Source of the DNA: Amycolatopsis sp. WQ 127309
GTDB taxonomy: Bacteria > Actinomycetota > Actinomycetes > Mycobacteriales > Pseudonocardiaceae
Direction: 5' to 3'
DNA: 64,000 nucleotides
Assembly (NCBI RefSeq): GCF_023023025.1
Contig: NZ_CP095481.1
Coordinates: 9,995,001 to 10,059,000 of the forward strand
Part shown: one piece after another, positions 34,601 to 41,750 of the stretch
Numbering within the stretch: the first letter of the stretch is position 1
Layout of the letters: each line of letters starts with the position of its first letter
The notes under the pieces: generated by a model
What the model saw: the letters and a program-made list of their open reading frames with translations, nothing else
The model's database searches: none
What the model was told of the DNA's origin: nothing
Program-made: the position numbers and the translations under genes

Positions 34601-35113
34601 GTCCTGGAAGACGGGCCGACGGCGGTCACCGAGGCCGTGGCGAAGCACCTGTACAAGCTGATGGCCTACAAGGACGAGTACGAGGTCGCGCGGCTCTCGC
34701 TCGACCCGGCGTTCACGGCGGACCTCGAAGCCCAGTTCGGCGCGGGCACGCGGTACGCGTTCCGGCTGCACCCGCCGGTCCTGCGCGCGCTCGGCATGAA
34801 GCGCAAGATCAGCCTCGGCCCGTGGTTCCGCCCGGCGTTCCGGCTGCTGCACGCCCTGCGCCGGCTGCGCGGGACGAAGTTCGACCCGTTCGGCCGCGCC
34901 GAGGTGCGCCGGGTCGAGCGCGAGCTGGTCGAGGAGTACCGCGGCGTCGTGCTGCGCGCGTTCCGGGCCGAAGACGTCGACCTCGCGCAGGTCCTGGCGC
35001 TGGCCGAGCTACCGGACCTGGTGCGCGGCTACGAGGACGTCAAGCTGGCGAATGTGGTGCGGTACCGGGAGAAGCAGGCCGAGGTGCTGGCGCTCACGCA
35101 CGCAGGTAGCTGA
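31691..35113 (+). CDS. Indolepyruvate:ferredoxin oxidoreductase, fused subunits
   Basis: 1140 aa from a GTG with AGGGAG upstream; a 35-residue longer frame from 31586 is unlikely. It oxidatively decarboxylates aryl or branched 2-oxoacids to acyl-CoA, reducing ferredoxin. Order: POR-type alpha domain (SGYEGSPLAGYD, GLNEELAATSVMGSQL), ThDP domain (YFCSGCPHNSS near 418, GGGIGCHTMALFME, NIGDGTFTHSGSLA), a cysteine cluster CEGCGDCGTKSNC near 626 for Fe-S binding, and the gamma domain (ITGIGGTGVVTVTQIL near 708). About 180 extra C-terminal residues follow (DUF6537-like). Lrp gene divergent. Confidence 0.94.
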   Translation: MESFTLEDRYLREAGTVHLTGVQALVRLLFDRVRHDRAHGGDPSVFVSGYEGSPLAGYDLELGRRATLLEKHAVVHRPGLNEELAATSVMGSQLVAGAGGQRGVTGYWYGKTPGLDRASDALRHANLAGTDPRGGAVALVGDDPNAKSSTIPCASELTLADLAIPILYPADSQDVLDFGMHAVELSRASGLWSSLKVVTNVADASGTAQVGPQWTAPDLGPTAYRHAPTSKLLGASLAALERSLFTVRLPLAMEYLRLSGLNRITTSGPADRIGIVSAGKSYLDVQQALRTLGLDEEALHRHGIRVLKLGAIHPLEPSVVREFADGLDEIVVVEEKRSFIEAALKEVLYGTAGAPAVHGKKDADGRTLFTELGELDPDVVATGLARRLAAHHEIPSVEAWRGRRRRERISVPLLARTPYFCSGCPHNSSTKVPEGTLVGGGIGCHTMALFMEPDQVGTVLGVTQMGGEGTQWIGMAPFVEADHFVQNIGDGTFTHSGSLAVRAAVAAGVNITYKLLYNSAVAMTGGQDAVGALPVEKVAELLLVEGAKQVVITSDAPGALRHRKLPAGVEVRDRTEIVRTQEELAAVRGVTVLIHEQECAAEKRRKRRRGKQETPATRVVINERVCEGCGDCGTKSNCLSVQPVATEFGRKTTIHQSSCNVDYSCLAGDCPSFVTVVPTGRKQHRKLGELAADAVPAPASPGSPDFTVRITGIGGTGVVTVTQILATAAVLDGRHVRTLDQTGLAQKGGAVVSDLKVTAEPVAQAAKLATAECDLYLACDALVGADATNLGVADPGRTTAVVSTTEVPTGRMVVDTTVAFPSPGSVLAPLEAAAARTVSLDARGLAETLFDDDQFANVLQLGAAFQTGVIGLPAAALERAIELNGTAVAANLQAFRRGRQLVADPDALAAAVAPAPAATPKPAAPAVRSLVHAEPGSELARLLDIRIPDLVAYQDAAYARTYAEYVEQVRVLEDGPTAVTEAVAKHLYKLMAYKDEYEVARLSLDPAFTADLEAQFGAGTRYAFRLHPPVLRALGMKRKISLGPWFRPAFRLLHALRRLRGTKFDPFGRAEVRRVERELVEEYRGVVLRAFRAEDVDLAQVLALAELPDLVRGYEDVKLANVVRYREKQAEVLALTHAGS

Positions 35114-35720
35114 GCATCGCCTGGGCCTCGTCGGGGACGCGCAGTTTCGCGCTGACGTCTCCGGCGTGGCGGCGCGCGGCGTCCGTGCCGATGCCGAGCA
35201 GGCGGCCGATCGCCGGGACCGAATGGCCTTCGGCGAGCAGCGCGACGACCTCGCGTTCGCGCGCCGTGAGCGTGGTGACCGGGTCACCGGGGCGGCGCCG
35301 GTCCAGTTGCAGGGCGACGACGTCGCGGTCCAGCACCGTCCCACCGGCCGCCACCCGGCGAAGGGCGTCCAGGAACTCGTCGGCCTTCCCGACGCGCTCC
35401 TTGAGCAGGTAGCCGGCCCCGCCGCCGCCCGCGGCGAGCAGGTCGCCCGCGTAGCCGTCCTCGACGAACGCCGACAGTGCGAGGATCGCCAGCCCCGGCG
35501 CCCGGCGCCGCGCCTCCAACGCGGCACGCAGGCCTTCGTCGGTGAAGGTCGGCGGCAGCCGGACGTCGACGACGGCCAGGTCGGGTGCCGCGTCCCCCAC
35601 GGCGGTGAGCAGGTCGTCGGGGTGGTCGACGGCCGCGGCGACGACGAACCCGGCGCTGCGCAACAGCAGCACGAGCCCTTCCCGCAGCAGTGCGTCGTCC
35701 TCGGCGATCACGATCCGCAC
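35094..35720 (-). CDS. NarL/LuxR-type response regulator (orphan)
   Basis: 208 aa. Receiver domain: acidic pocket IVIAEDDALLREGL near residue 3-15, phosphorylatable Asp in PDLAVVDVRLPP near 52, conserved Lys in GYLLKERVGK. The LuxR helix-turn-helix (LTAREREVVALLAEGHSVPA) is at about 145-200. AGGAGG nine bases before the GTG at 35720 favours this start over 35738. No histidine kinase gene is adjacent. Its 3' end overlaps the oxidoreductase by 20 bases. Confidence 0.9.
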   Translation of the reverse strand: MRIVIAEDDALLREGLVLLLRSAGFVVAAAVDHPDDLLTAVGDAAPDLAVVDVRLPPTFTDEGLRAALEARRRAPGLAILALSAFVEDGYAGDLLAAGGGGAGYLLKERVGKADEFLDALRRVAAGGTVLDRDVVALQLDRRRPGDPVTTLTAREREVVALLAEGHSVPAIGRLLGIGTDAARRHAGDVSAKLRVPDEAQAMLSYLRA

Positions 35721-35783
35721 GACGGCCGGCCTCCTCACGTCGATGCCCCCTACCGGAAAGCACGGACACGGCGGCCGAAACGT

Positions 35784-36749
35784 TCAGGAAATGCCCGTGG
35801 TCCGGAACCGGGACCGGTAGTCGCTCGGCGTCACGCCGAGGCCACGCGCGAAGGCCCGCCGCAGCGTCTCCACCGAGCCGAAGCCCGACCGGCGGGCCAC
35901 CACCTCCAGCGGGTCCACGGTGCCCTCCAGCTGCTGCTGGGCGAACTCCAGGCGGATCTGCTCGACGAACCGGGCCGGCGTCCGCCCCAGCTCCTCGCGG
36001 AACAGCCGGGTCAGGTGCCGGACGCTGACGCCCGCGTGAGCCGCCATGTCGCCGAGCGTGTGCGGGGCCGACGGGTCCGCCGCGACGGCGTCCAGCAGGC
36101 CCCGCAGCACCTCGTGGCGCGGGCGGCCCGTCTCCAGCCGGACGCTGAACTGCGACTGCCCGCCCGGCCGCTGCAGGAACACCACCAGGTGCTTGGCCAC
36201 CAGCCGCGCGATCTCCGGGCCGAGGTCCGCCTCGACCAGCGCCAGCGTCAGGTCGATGCCCGAGGTGACGCCGGCCGAGGTGATCACCGGGCCGTCCTTG
36301 ACGAAGATCGCGTCCGCGTCGACGCGGACCAGCGGGAAACGGCGGGCCAGCTGGCCGGTCAGGTCCCAGTGCGTCGTCGCGCGGCGGCCGTCCAGGACGC
36401 CCGCCGCGGCCAGCGCGAACGCGCCCGCGCACACCGACGCCGTGCGGCTCGCGCCGTCGGCGAGACGGCGGATCTGGGCCACCAGCTCGGTGTCGGCGAT
36501 CGTGCGGACCCACTCGGGACCGCCGGGCACCAGGACCGTCGCCCCGCGCGGGTCGGCCGCCGCCAGGTCGAGGTCGGCGCCGAGGCGCGTGCCGGTGTTG
36601 GCGCGGACGTCGGCGCCGCCGGGTGACGCCGTCCGCAGCTCGTACCGCCCGCCGTGCTCGTTGGCCTCGGCGAACACCTCCAGCGGACCGGAGACGTCGA
36701 GGAGGCGGACGCCGTCGTAGAGCACGACGAGGACGGGACGGGCTTTCAC
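35784..36749 (-). CDS. GlxA-type regulator (DJ-1/PfpI domain plus AraC helix-turn-helix)
   Basis: 321 aa. Residues 1-190 form an amidotransferase-like DJ-1 domain with TASVCAGAFALAAAG near 103-117 (the nucleophile-elbow Cys is present) and THWDLTGQLARRFP after it. Residues 220-315 form a double AraC helix-turn-helix (LGDMAAHAGVSVRHLTRLFR; GFGSVETLRRAFARGLGVTP). GTG start. Such proteins regulate metabolism of nitrogenous compounds or adpA-like development; target unknown. Confidence 0.93.
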   Translation of the reverse strand: MKARPVLVVLYDGVRLLDVSGPLEVFAEANEHGGRYELRTASPGGADVRANTGTRLGADLDLAAADPRGATVLVPGGPEWVRTIADTELVAQIRRLADGASRTASVCAGAFALAAAGVLDGRRATTHWDLTGQLARRFPLVRVDADAIFVKDGPVITSAGVTSGIDLTLALVEADLGPEIARLVAKHLVVFLQRPGGQSQFSVRLETGRPRHEVLRGLLDAVAADPSAPHTLGDMAAHAGVSVRHLTRLFREELGRTPARFVEQIRLEFAQQQLEGTVDPLEVVARRSGFGSVETLRRAFARGLGVTPSDYRSRFRTTGIS

Positions 36750-36787
36750 CGGTCCAGTATCACCGGTCCCGGCGGGAACGCCGGTGC

Positions 36788-37294
36788 TCAGCCCTCGCCG
36801 GACCAGCCGCTCAGCCGGCTGAGCAGCCGTTCGAGAACCTGCGGGTCCGCCGTCACCGGGTCACCGGAGACCGGCTCGTCGACCAGCGTCCGGCGATCGC
36901 CCCGGCGCGGCAGGCGCACCTGCTTCGCGGTCATCCCGCCGGGCAGCGGCAGCTCGCACCAGGTGGTGCGGCCGCCGCCGGGTGCCGGGTCGACGCCGAC
37001 GCGCTCGCCGGGTGCGGCCTGGGGTGGCGGCAGGTGGGGCAGGTTGTCGTCCACCTCCACCAGCAGGACCTCGGCGGTCAGCCGCAGCCGCAGGGTGACG
37101 AGGGCGGGTGCCTTGGGGTCGCCGGCGTCGATGACCGCCTCGACCAGGCGTCTCGCCGTGGCCGTGACCTGCTCCAACATCGGCTTCAAGGACCAGTCGC
37201 TGAGAATCAGGCGGACGAACAGCTCGCTGACCGGCAGCGCGCTGGGCTGCGCGACCAGCCGGAGGTCGTCCATCTGGGAGGTGTGCGCGCTCAA
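36788..37294 (-). CDS. Putative HATPase-like (anti-sigma type) protein
   Basis: 168 aa. The pattern LVRLILSDWSLKPMLEQVTA then TARRLVEAVIDAG, LRLRLTAEVLLVEVDDNLP and TTWCELPLP resembles the degenerate SpoIIAB/RsbW-like ATP-binding fold common in streptomycetes, but the N and G boxes are weak, so kinase activity is doubtful. TTG at 37294 has GAGGAAGG upstream; ATG at 37273 has none. No sigma factor is adjacent. Confidence 0.65.
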   Translation of the reverse strand: MSAHTSQMDDLRLVAQPSALPVSELFVRLILSDWSLKPMLEQVTATARRLVEAVIDAGDPKAPALVTLRLRLTAEVLLVEVDDNLPHLPPPQAAPGERVGVDPAPGGGRTTWCELPLPGGMTAKQVRLPRRGDRRTLVDEPVSGDPVTADPQVLERLLSRLSGWSGEG

Positions 37295-37375
37295 ACCTGA
37301 CCTTCCTCGGCCCGGGTGCCACTGTTCGAGTCACGCATCATGCCACCCGTCCGGGAACCACCCGTAAGGAGGACG

Positions 37376-37585
37376 TCACTCGACGCCGAGCATGACCTCC
37401 GTGGACTTCACGAGCACGGTCACCGGCTTGCCCGGCGCCAGCTCCAGCTCGTCGGTGGCGTCCTTCGTGATCGACGCGACGACCTGCTGGCCGCCGTCGA
37501 GCTCGACGGTCACGACGGACATCACGGCGCCGGGCTTGATGGCCGAAACGGTGCCGGTGAGCTGGTTGCGGGTGGAGAGACGCAT
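37376..37585 (-). CDS. Molbindin-like TOBE-domain protein
   Basis: 69 aa, one TOBE/Mop domain: MRLSTRNQLTGTVSAIKPGA, VTVELDGGQQVVASIT, then VTVLVKSTEVML. Single-Mop proteins bind molybdate or tungstate oxyanions in oligomers and buffer them in the cytoplasm. No molybdenum transporter or cofactor gene is nearby, so it is a stand-alone storage or sensing protein. Confidence 0.93.
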   Translation of the reverse strand: MRLSTRNQLTGTVSAIKPGAVMSVVTVELDGGQQVVASITKDATDELELAPGKPVTVLVKSTEVMLGVE

Positions 37586-37776
37586 GGCCGTCCTAACGGG
37601 TTACAGGGGTGGTGAACGGCGTCAGGCTACGGCCTTTCCGCAGGTCACGCCGCCGGAAGCGACCTTGCACGATCGAGTGGTGCGGCAGCGGGGCGGGCCG
37701 GATCACCGCAGCTGCGTCACGGTGGGACGCGCTGGGGAGCACCCGCGAATCCGGTGTGACTTGCTACCGTCGGCTC

Positions 37777-38496
37777 ATGGGTGACGTGGTCGAGGACGAA
37801 GCGCTGCGGGCCGAGCGGTTGCTGGACGCGCAGGTGAAGGCGGTCGAGCTGTTCGCCGCGGTCGAGGAACGCGGGATCCTCGCGCCGGGCGTGCGCGAGA
37901 CCGAGGCGAGCGACGCGATCCGCGACCTGGCCGGGGACCTGCTCGGCATCCGCCGCTACTGGCACAAGCGGATCGTCCGCGCCGGCGTCAACACGCTGCG
38001 GCCCTACCGCGAGAACCCGCCGGATCGCGTGCTCGGCGAGGACGACATCGCCTTCGCCGACTTCGGCCCGATCTTCGAGGACTGGGAAGCCGACTTCGGC
38101 CGCACGTTCGTGCTGGGCGACGACCCGGTCAAGCACGCGCTGCGCGACGCGCTGCCGAAGGTGTTCGACGCCGGGCGGGCGTACTTCGACGCGCTGCCGG
38201 ACATCACGGGCGAGCAGCTGTACGCGCACATGGTCCAGCTCGCGCACGAAGCGGGCTGGGAGTTCGGCGGCGAGATCGCCGGGCACCTCGTCGGCCAGTT
38301 CCCGCACGAGACGATCGACGGCGCCAGGATCGCGTCCTACATCGCGCCCGGCAGCGACCAGCCGATGCGCCGGCCGGACCGGGGCGGCCAGGCGTCGCAC
38401 TGGATCCTGGAGGTCCACCTCGTCGACCGCGACCGCGAGATCGGCGGCTTCTTCGAGCAGCTCCTCGACCTGGGTCCCGCCGCCGCACAGTCGTGA
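37777..38496 (+). CDS. M24-family metallopeptidase-like protein
   Basis: 239 aa of the pita-bread (creatinase/aminopeptidase P) fold. Candidate metal ligands are all visible: FADFGPIF near residue 90, EADFGRTFVLG near 105, GGEIAGHLVGQFPHE near 165-180, WILEVHLVD near 210 and FFEQLL near 227. It lacks an N-terminal creatinase domain. In the cell it would cleave Xaa-Pro dipeptides or a small amide. Preceded by a long 5' region with no other gene. Confidence 0.85.
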   Translation: MGDVVEDEALRAERLLDAQVKAVELFAAVEERGILAPGVRETEASDAIRDLAGDLLGIRRYWHKRIVRAGVNTLRPYRENPPDRVLGEDDIAFADFGPIFEDWEADFGRTFVLGDDPVKHALRDALPKVFDAGRAYFDALPDITGEQLYAHMVQLAHEAGWEFGGEIAGHLVGQFPHETIDGARIASYIAPGSDQPMRRPDRGGQASHWILEVHLVDRDREIGGFFEQLLDLGPAAAQS

Positions 38497-38497
38497 T

Positions 38498-38534
38498 GTC
38501 CTCCTCACCGGCCCCCGACGCCGGTGAGGAGGAC
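38498..38534. terminator. Bidirectional hairpin between convergent genes
   Basis: Perfect 15-bp stem (38498-38512 with 38520-38534) and 7-nt loop immediately after the M24-like stop and nine bases before the azoreductase stop. No T-run; actinobacterial I-shaped terminator by position. Confidence 0.75.
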
Positions 38535-38542
38535 CGGTCACG

Positions 38543-39184
38543 TCAGACGCGCGCGGTCGCCCACAGCTCGTCGATGGTGCGTTCGGCCGTCGCGAGGCTG
38601 GCGTCGGCCAGCGGGATGAGCTCCGCCATCGCCGGCTTCACGTACGACAGCGTCAGCTCGGCGGTGATGAACCGCGGCTCCAGGCCGGTCGGCGCGAGGC
38701 CGTGCGGCAGCCACGCCTCGGCGTGGTCCCAGCCCGCGCGGGGCGTGCCCGCGCCGTAACCGCCGCCGCGGCTGGCCAGCACGATGAACTCCCGGCCGCC
38801 GAGCAGGCCGGCCATCGTCACGGCGTCGGTCGAGAGCCCGGGGGCGATGAGGTGGTCGACCCACGCCTTGACGCTGCTCGGCGGGCCGAAGTTGTACAGC
38901 GGCAGGCCCAGCAGCACGGTGTCGGCCGCCTGGACCTCGCCGACGATCTCCCGCGTCAGCGCCCACGCCGCCGCCTGCGCGGGCGTGTGGTGCTCCGGCG
39001 GCACCCGGCCGGCCGTCCCACCCGCCGCGTCGATGTGCGGCACCGGGTTTTCCCCCAGGTCGCGGTAGGTCACCGTGCAGTCGGGGTGGGCGGCCCGCCA
39101 CGCGGCCGCGGCCCGCGCGCTGAGCCTGCGGCTCACCGAAGCCTCGCCGGTGATGCTCGAGTCGATGTGCAGGAGATGCGCCAT
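38543..39184 (-). CDS. FMN-dependent NADH-azoreductase-like flavodoxin-fold enzyme
   Basis: 213 aa. HIDSSITGEASVSRRLS at residues 6-22 is the FMN phosphate loop, GLPLYNFGPPSSVKAWVDHL near 92-111 and ASRGGGYGAG near 137 complete the flavin site. It reduces quinones, azo or nitro compounds with NAD(P)H. It is divergent from a MarR gene with a palindrome between, a usual arrangement for quinone- or electrophile-sensing repressors and their detoxifying target. Confidence 0.93.
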   Translation of the reverse strand: MAHLLHIDSSITGEASVSRRLSARAAAAWRAAHPDCTVTYRDLGENPVPHIDAAGGTAGRVPPEHHTPAQAAAWALTREIVGEVQAADTVLLGLPLYNFGPPSSVKAWVDHLIAPGLSTDAVTMAGLLGGREFIVLASRGGGYGAGTPRAGWDHAEAWLPHGLAPTGLEPRFITAELTLSYVKPAMAELIPLADASLATAERTIDELWATARV

Positions 39185-39207
39185 GTCGTTCGCCGTCCAT
39201 AGATCGT

Positions 39208-39260
39208 TGGTGTTAGACAAACCATTAATAGCACACCGATCATCAGGCCGGCCATATACT
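39208..39260. promoter_or_regulatory. Azoreductase/MarR divergent control region
   Basis: TGGTGT-N5-AAACCA at 39208-39224 is a near-perfect inverted repeat suited to a MarR dimer. TATACT at 39255-39260 is a strong -10 whose expected start point coincides with the MarR ATG at 39267, so the regulator is probably translated from a leaderless mRNA. Confidence 0.6.
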
Positions 39261-39266
39261 GGGCAG

Positions 39267-39743
39267 ATGACTTCGCTGCCGGTCGTCAACCAGCCGCCCC
39301 ACCGCTGCGGCGCGCTGCTCGACCACCTCGCGCGCCGGCTGCGGCTGCGCAGCGAGTCGGTGCTGGCCCCGCTCGGGCTGCGCCCGCGGCACCTGATCGC
39401 CCTGACGGTGCTGCGCGACCAAGGCGGCAGCTCACAGCAGGACTTGGCGAAGATCCTCGAGATGGACGGCACGAACGTCGTCGGCCTGCTCAACGACCTC
39501 GAGACGGAGAACCTGATCGAGCGCCGCCGCTCCCCCGTCGACCGCCGCCGGCACATCGTCGAGCTGACCGACGTCGGCGCGAAACTGCTGGCCCGCGCGG
39601 AGTTCGCGCTCGCCGCGGTCGAGGACGAGGTGTTCAGCGGCCTCGACGAAGAGCAGCGCGAGACGCTCTACACGCTGCTGCAGCAGGTCACGACCACGAC
39701 GAACATGGAAGCCTGCACGGAAGCCGCGACCCGCCCCTGCTAA
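39267..39743 (+). CDS. MarR-family regulator
   Basis: 158 aa. The winged helix spans residues 45-105 (SSQQDLAKILEMDGTNVVGLL, then IERRRSPVDRRRHIVELTD with the wing arginines). One Cys near the N-terminus (HRCGALLDHLARRLR) and one near the end could sense oxidants, though this is speculation. Divergent from the azoreductase, which is its likely target. Confidence 0.94.
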   Translation: MTSLPVVNQPPHRCGALLDHLARRLRLRSESVLAPLGLRPRHLIALTVLRDQGGSSQQDLAKILEMDGTNVVGLLNDLETENLIERRRSPVDRRRHIVELTDVGAKLLARAEFALAAVEDEVFSGLDEEQRETLYTLLQQVTTTTNMEACTEAATRPC

Positions 39744-40369
39744 CCGCCCGCGATGTCGCGGGCCAGCTGCCGCGCCTCGGGCAGGGTGAACTCCCCGGAG
39801 ATCTGCGTTTCGCCGCCGGTGATGGCGGACTGGACGGCCGGCGCGGTGAGCACGCGGCTCCGCAGCACCATCGCCACCTGCTTGCCGACGTTGCCGCCTG
39901 TCCACTCCGCCCAGGTCCGGGTGCCGGCCGCGGTGAACCTGATCTCGATGACCGGGTGGCCTGACTGCGGGTCGAGGCGGGCGGCCACCCAGCCGACGTC
40001 GGCGCCGCTCAGGAACGCCGGGCCGAGCACGTACTTCGTGCCCTTCGCGCGGTCGCAGCTGACCAGCGGCCGCGCCGGGTCGTCCCGGCCCGCCAACGGA
40101 TCCGGGCTGCCCTGAGGACAGTCGAGCGCGGCCGCGGCGGCCTGTTGCGCGGCGGGGTCGGCGCTCTGCCGCTCCGGCGCCGAGCCCGTCGGTGCCGGTG
40201 ACGATGACGGCGGCAGCTCGGTCAGGACCGGCCGGAAGTGCAGCAGCGTGCCGTCCTTGACGACGAAGCCGTCGCCCGAGGGTGCCGCGCGTCCGGGCAC
40301 CTGGGCCGAGCAGCCGGCGACGGTGACGAGGACGGCCAGCGCCGCGAGGGAGATCCGCACGGGAGCCAT
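39740..40369 (-). CDS. Lipoprotein with SecDF P1-head-like domain
   Basis: 209 aa. A lipoprotein signal peptide ends in the lipobox VTVAGC (Cys20), followed by a Pro/Ser-rich tether to about residue 80. The C-terminal part (WVAARLDPQSGHPVIEIRFT, VGKQVAMVLRSRVLTAPAVQ, ITGGETQISGEFT) matches the periplasmic head of SecD, detached from any translocase. Such proteins occur in actinobacteria with unknown role; a cell-surface chaperone is conceivable. Overlaps the MarR stop by four bases. Confidence 0.87.
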   Translation of the reverse strand: MAPVRISLAALAVLVTVAGCSAQVPGRAAPSGDGFVVKDGTLLHFRPVLTELPPSSSPAPTGSAPERQSADPAAQQAAAAALDCPQGSPDPLAGRDDPARPLVSCDRAKGTKYVLGPAFLSGADVGWVAARLDPQSGHPVIEIRFTAAGTRTWAEWTGGNVGKQVAMVLRSRVLTAPAVQSAITGGETQISGEFTLPEARQLARDIAGG

Positions 40370-40397
40370 TGTGGCGTCCCGGCCCCGGATCGGGAAC

Positions 40398-40433
40398 TTA
40401 CCACTGGTAACTCCTTGACTTTACCAATGGTAA
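40398..40433. promoter_or_regulatory. Two TTACCANTGGTAA palindromes around a TTGACT -35
   Basis: Perfect palindromes at 40398-40410 and 40421-40433 with TTGACT at 40415-40420 between them. A TCTACT near 40441 may be the -10. Any protein binding them would control the downstream chitin-binding enzyme or the divergent lipoprotein. Confidence 0.75.
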
Positions 40434-40453
40434 GACGCACTCTACTGAGGCTA

Positions 40454-40469
40454 ATTCGTCTAGACCAAT
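40454..40469. promoter_or_regulatory. dre-like (DasR-type) site upstream of the chitin-binding enzyme
   Basis: ATTCGTCTAGACCAAT matches the DasR consensus ACTGGTCTAGACCAGT at 13 of 16 positions, with the palindromic core GTCTAGAC intact. It is 45 nt upstream of the ATG of a CBM5/12 protein, a typical target of the GlcNAc-sensing regulator. Confidence 0.65.
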
Positions 40470-40513
40470 CTGTCCGCTCTTCGAGGTACCTCCCCGAGAG
40501 GAGAGACACCACC

Positions 40514-41704
40514 ATGTCCCCCCGGAAACCGGCCAAGGCCGCCGCCGCGCTCGCCGCCGCGACGGCCACAGCGGCCGCGCTCGTGCTCGCCCACGGCGCG
40601 GACGCCAGCCCGGCCGCCGCCCCAGCCACAGCAGCGGCCGCCTGCGGCGTCCTGTTCGACGACTTCCACTACGCCTCCCCCACCGACAGCGCGTTCGGCG
40701 CGGCCGGCTGGACCACCCGCAACGACGTCGGCAGCCCGGGCGTGCCCGGCGCGCGCTGGCTGACGAGCAACATCAGTTTCCCCACGGTGAACGGGGAAAA
40801 GGTGGCGCAGCTCAACGCGTCCACCGACGGCAGCGCGAACGGCACGACCCACGCCGAGCTGTACCAGAACCAGCTGCGGTTCCTGGACGGCACCTACGCC
40901 AGCCGCGTGAAGTTCACCGACGCGCCGACCAGCGGCACGGACGGCGACCACGTCAACGAAACGTACTTCACGATCTCGCCGCTGCGGTACGACCGCGACC
41001 CGCTCTACAGCGAGCTCGACTTCTCCGAGTACCTGCCCAACGGCGGCTGGGGCGGCTCGACCGCGAACTACCAGACGTCCTGGTACACCTACTGGAACAA
41101 CCCGTCGTGGGACGGCCTGCGCACCTCCACCGCGCAGAACCGCAGCTTCGACGGCTGGCACGACATCGTCACGCAGGTCTCCGGCGGGCACGTGAAGTAC
41201 TACCTCGACGGCGTCCTCACCGCGGACCACACCACCGACGCCCAGGGCGATCCGGTCTACCCGCGCACGCCGATGTCGATCAACTACAACATGTGGTTCA
41301 TCGACACGGCCGGCCACACGAGCGGCACCAGCACCTACACCGAGCAGGTGGACTGGACCTACTACGCGGGCAACCAGGTCGTCACGCCCGCCGCCGCGGT
41401 CGCGCAGGCCTCGACCTACCGCGGCGCGGGCACCGCGCACGTCGACACGGTCGGCTCCGGCAACTGCACCACGCCGACCAGCCCGCCGCCGACGACCACC
41501 CCGACGACACCCACCACACCGACGACCCCGACCACGCCGACCCAGCCCGCGAACTGCTCCAGCGCGGCGGAGTGGGACTGGGGCACCGTCTACCTCGGCG
41601 GGCAGCGGGTCAAGCACAACAGCCACCTCTGGCAGGCGAACTGGTGGACGCAGGGCTCCGAGCCCGGCCTCACCGCGCAGTGGGCCGACCTCGGCCACTG
41701 CTGA
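40514..41704 (+). CDS. Secreted GH16-like hydrolase with C-terminal CBM5/12 chitin-binding module
   Basis: 396 aa. An Ala-rich signal peptide (residues 1-35) precedes a jelly-roll domain (about 45-300). YSELDFSEYLP fits the GH16 ExDxxE catalytic strand, with Glu, Asp and Glu present. A Thr/Pro linker (TPTTPTTPTT) leads to a CBM5/12 (AEWDWGTVYLGGQRV, SHLWQANWWTQGSEP) whose aromatic residues bind chitin. It probably cleaves a beta-glucan or related polymer in fungal walls. Regulated by the palindromes and dre-like site upstream; convergent with the GH76 gene. Confidence 0.88.
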   Translation: MSPRKPAKAAAALAAATATAAALVLAHGADASPAAAPATAAAACGVLFDDFHYASPTDSAFGAAGWTTRNDVGSPGVPGARWLTSNISFPTVNGEKVAQLNASTDGSANGTTHAELYQNQLRFLDGTYASRVKFTDAPTSGTDGDHVNETYFTISPLRYDRDPLYSELDFSEYLPNGGWGGSTANYQTSWYTYWNNPSWDGLRTSTAQNRSFDGWHDIVTQVSGGHVKYYLDGVLTADHTTDAQGDPVYPRTPMSINYNMWFIDTAGHTSGTSTYTEQVDWTYYAGNQVVTPAAAVAQASTYRGAGTAHVDTVGSGNCTTPTSPPPTTTPTTPTTPTTPTTPTQPANCSSAAEWDWGTVYLGGQRVKHNSHLWQANWWTQGSEPGLTAQWADLGHC

Positions 41705-41707
41705 GCC

Positions 41708-41743
41708 AGGCCGGGCCGTCCCTGGGACCGGACGGCCCGGCCT
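41708..41743. terminator. Bidirectional hairpin between GH16-like and GH76 genes
   Basis: Perfect 14-bp GC-rich stem (41708-41721 with 41730-41743), 8-nt loop, four bases after one stop and seven before the other. No T-run. Confidence 0.8.
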
Positions 41744-41750
41744 ACCCTGC

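Noticed and set aside
32135..34852. 905-aa minus-strand ORF
   Set aside because: Antisense to the indolepyruvate oxidoreductase; Arg/Gly/Val-rich shadow.
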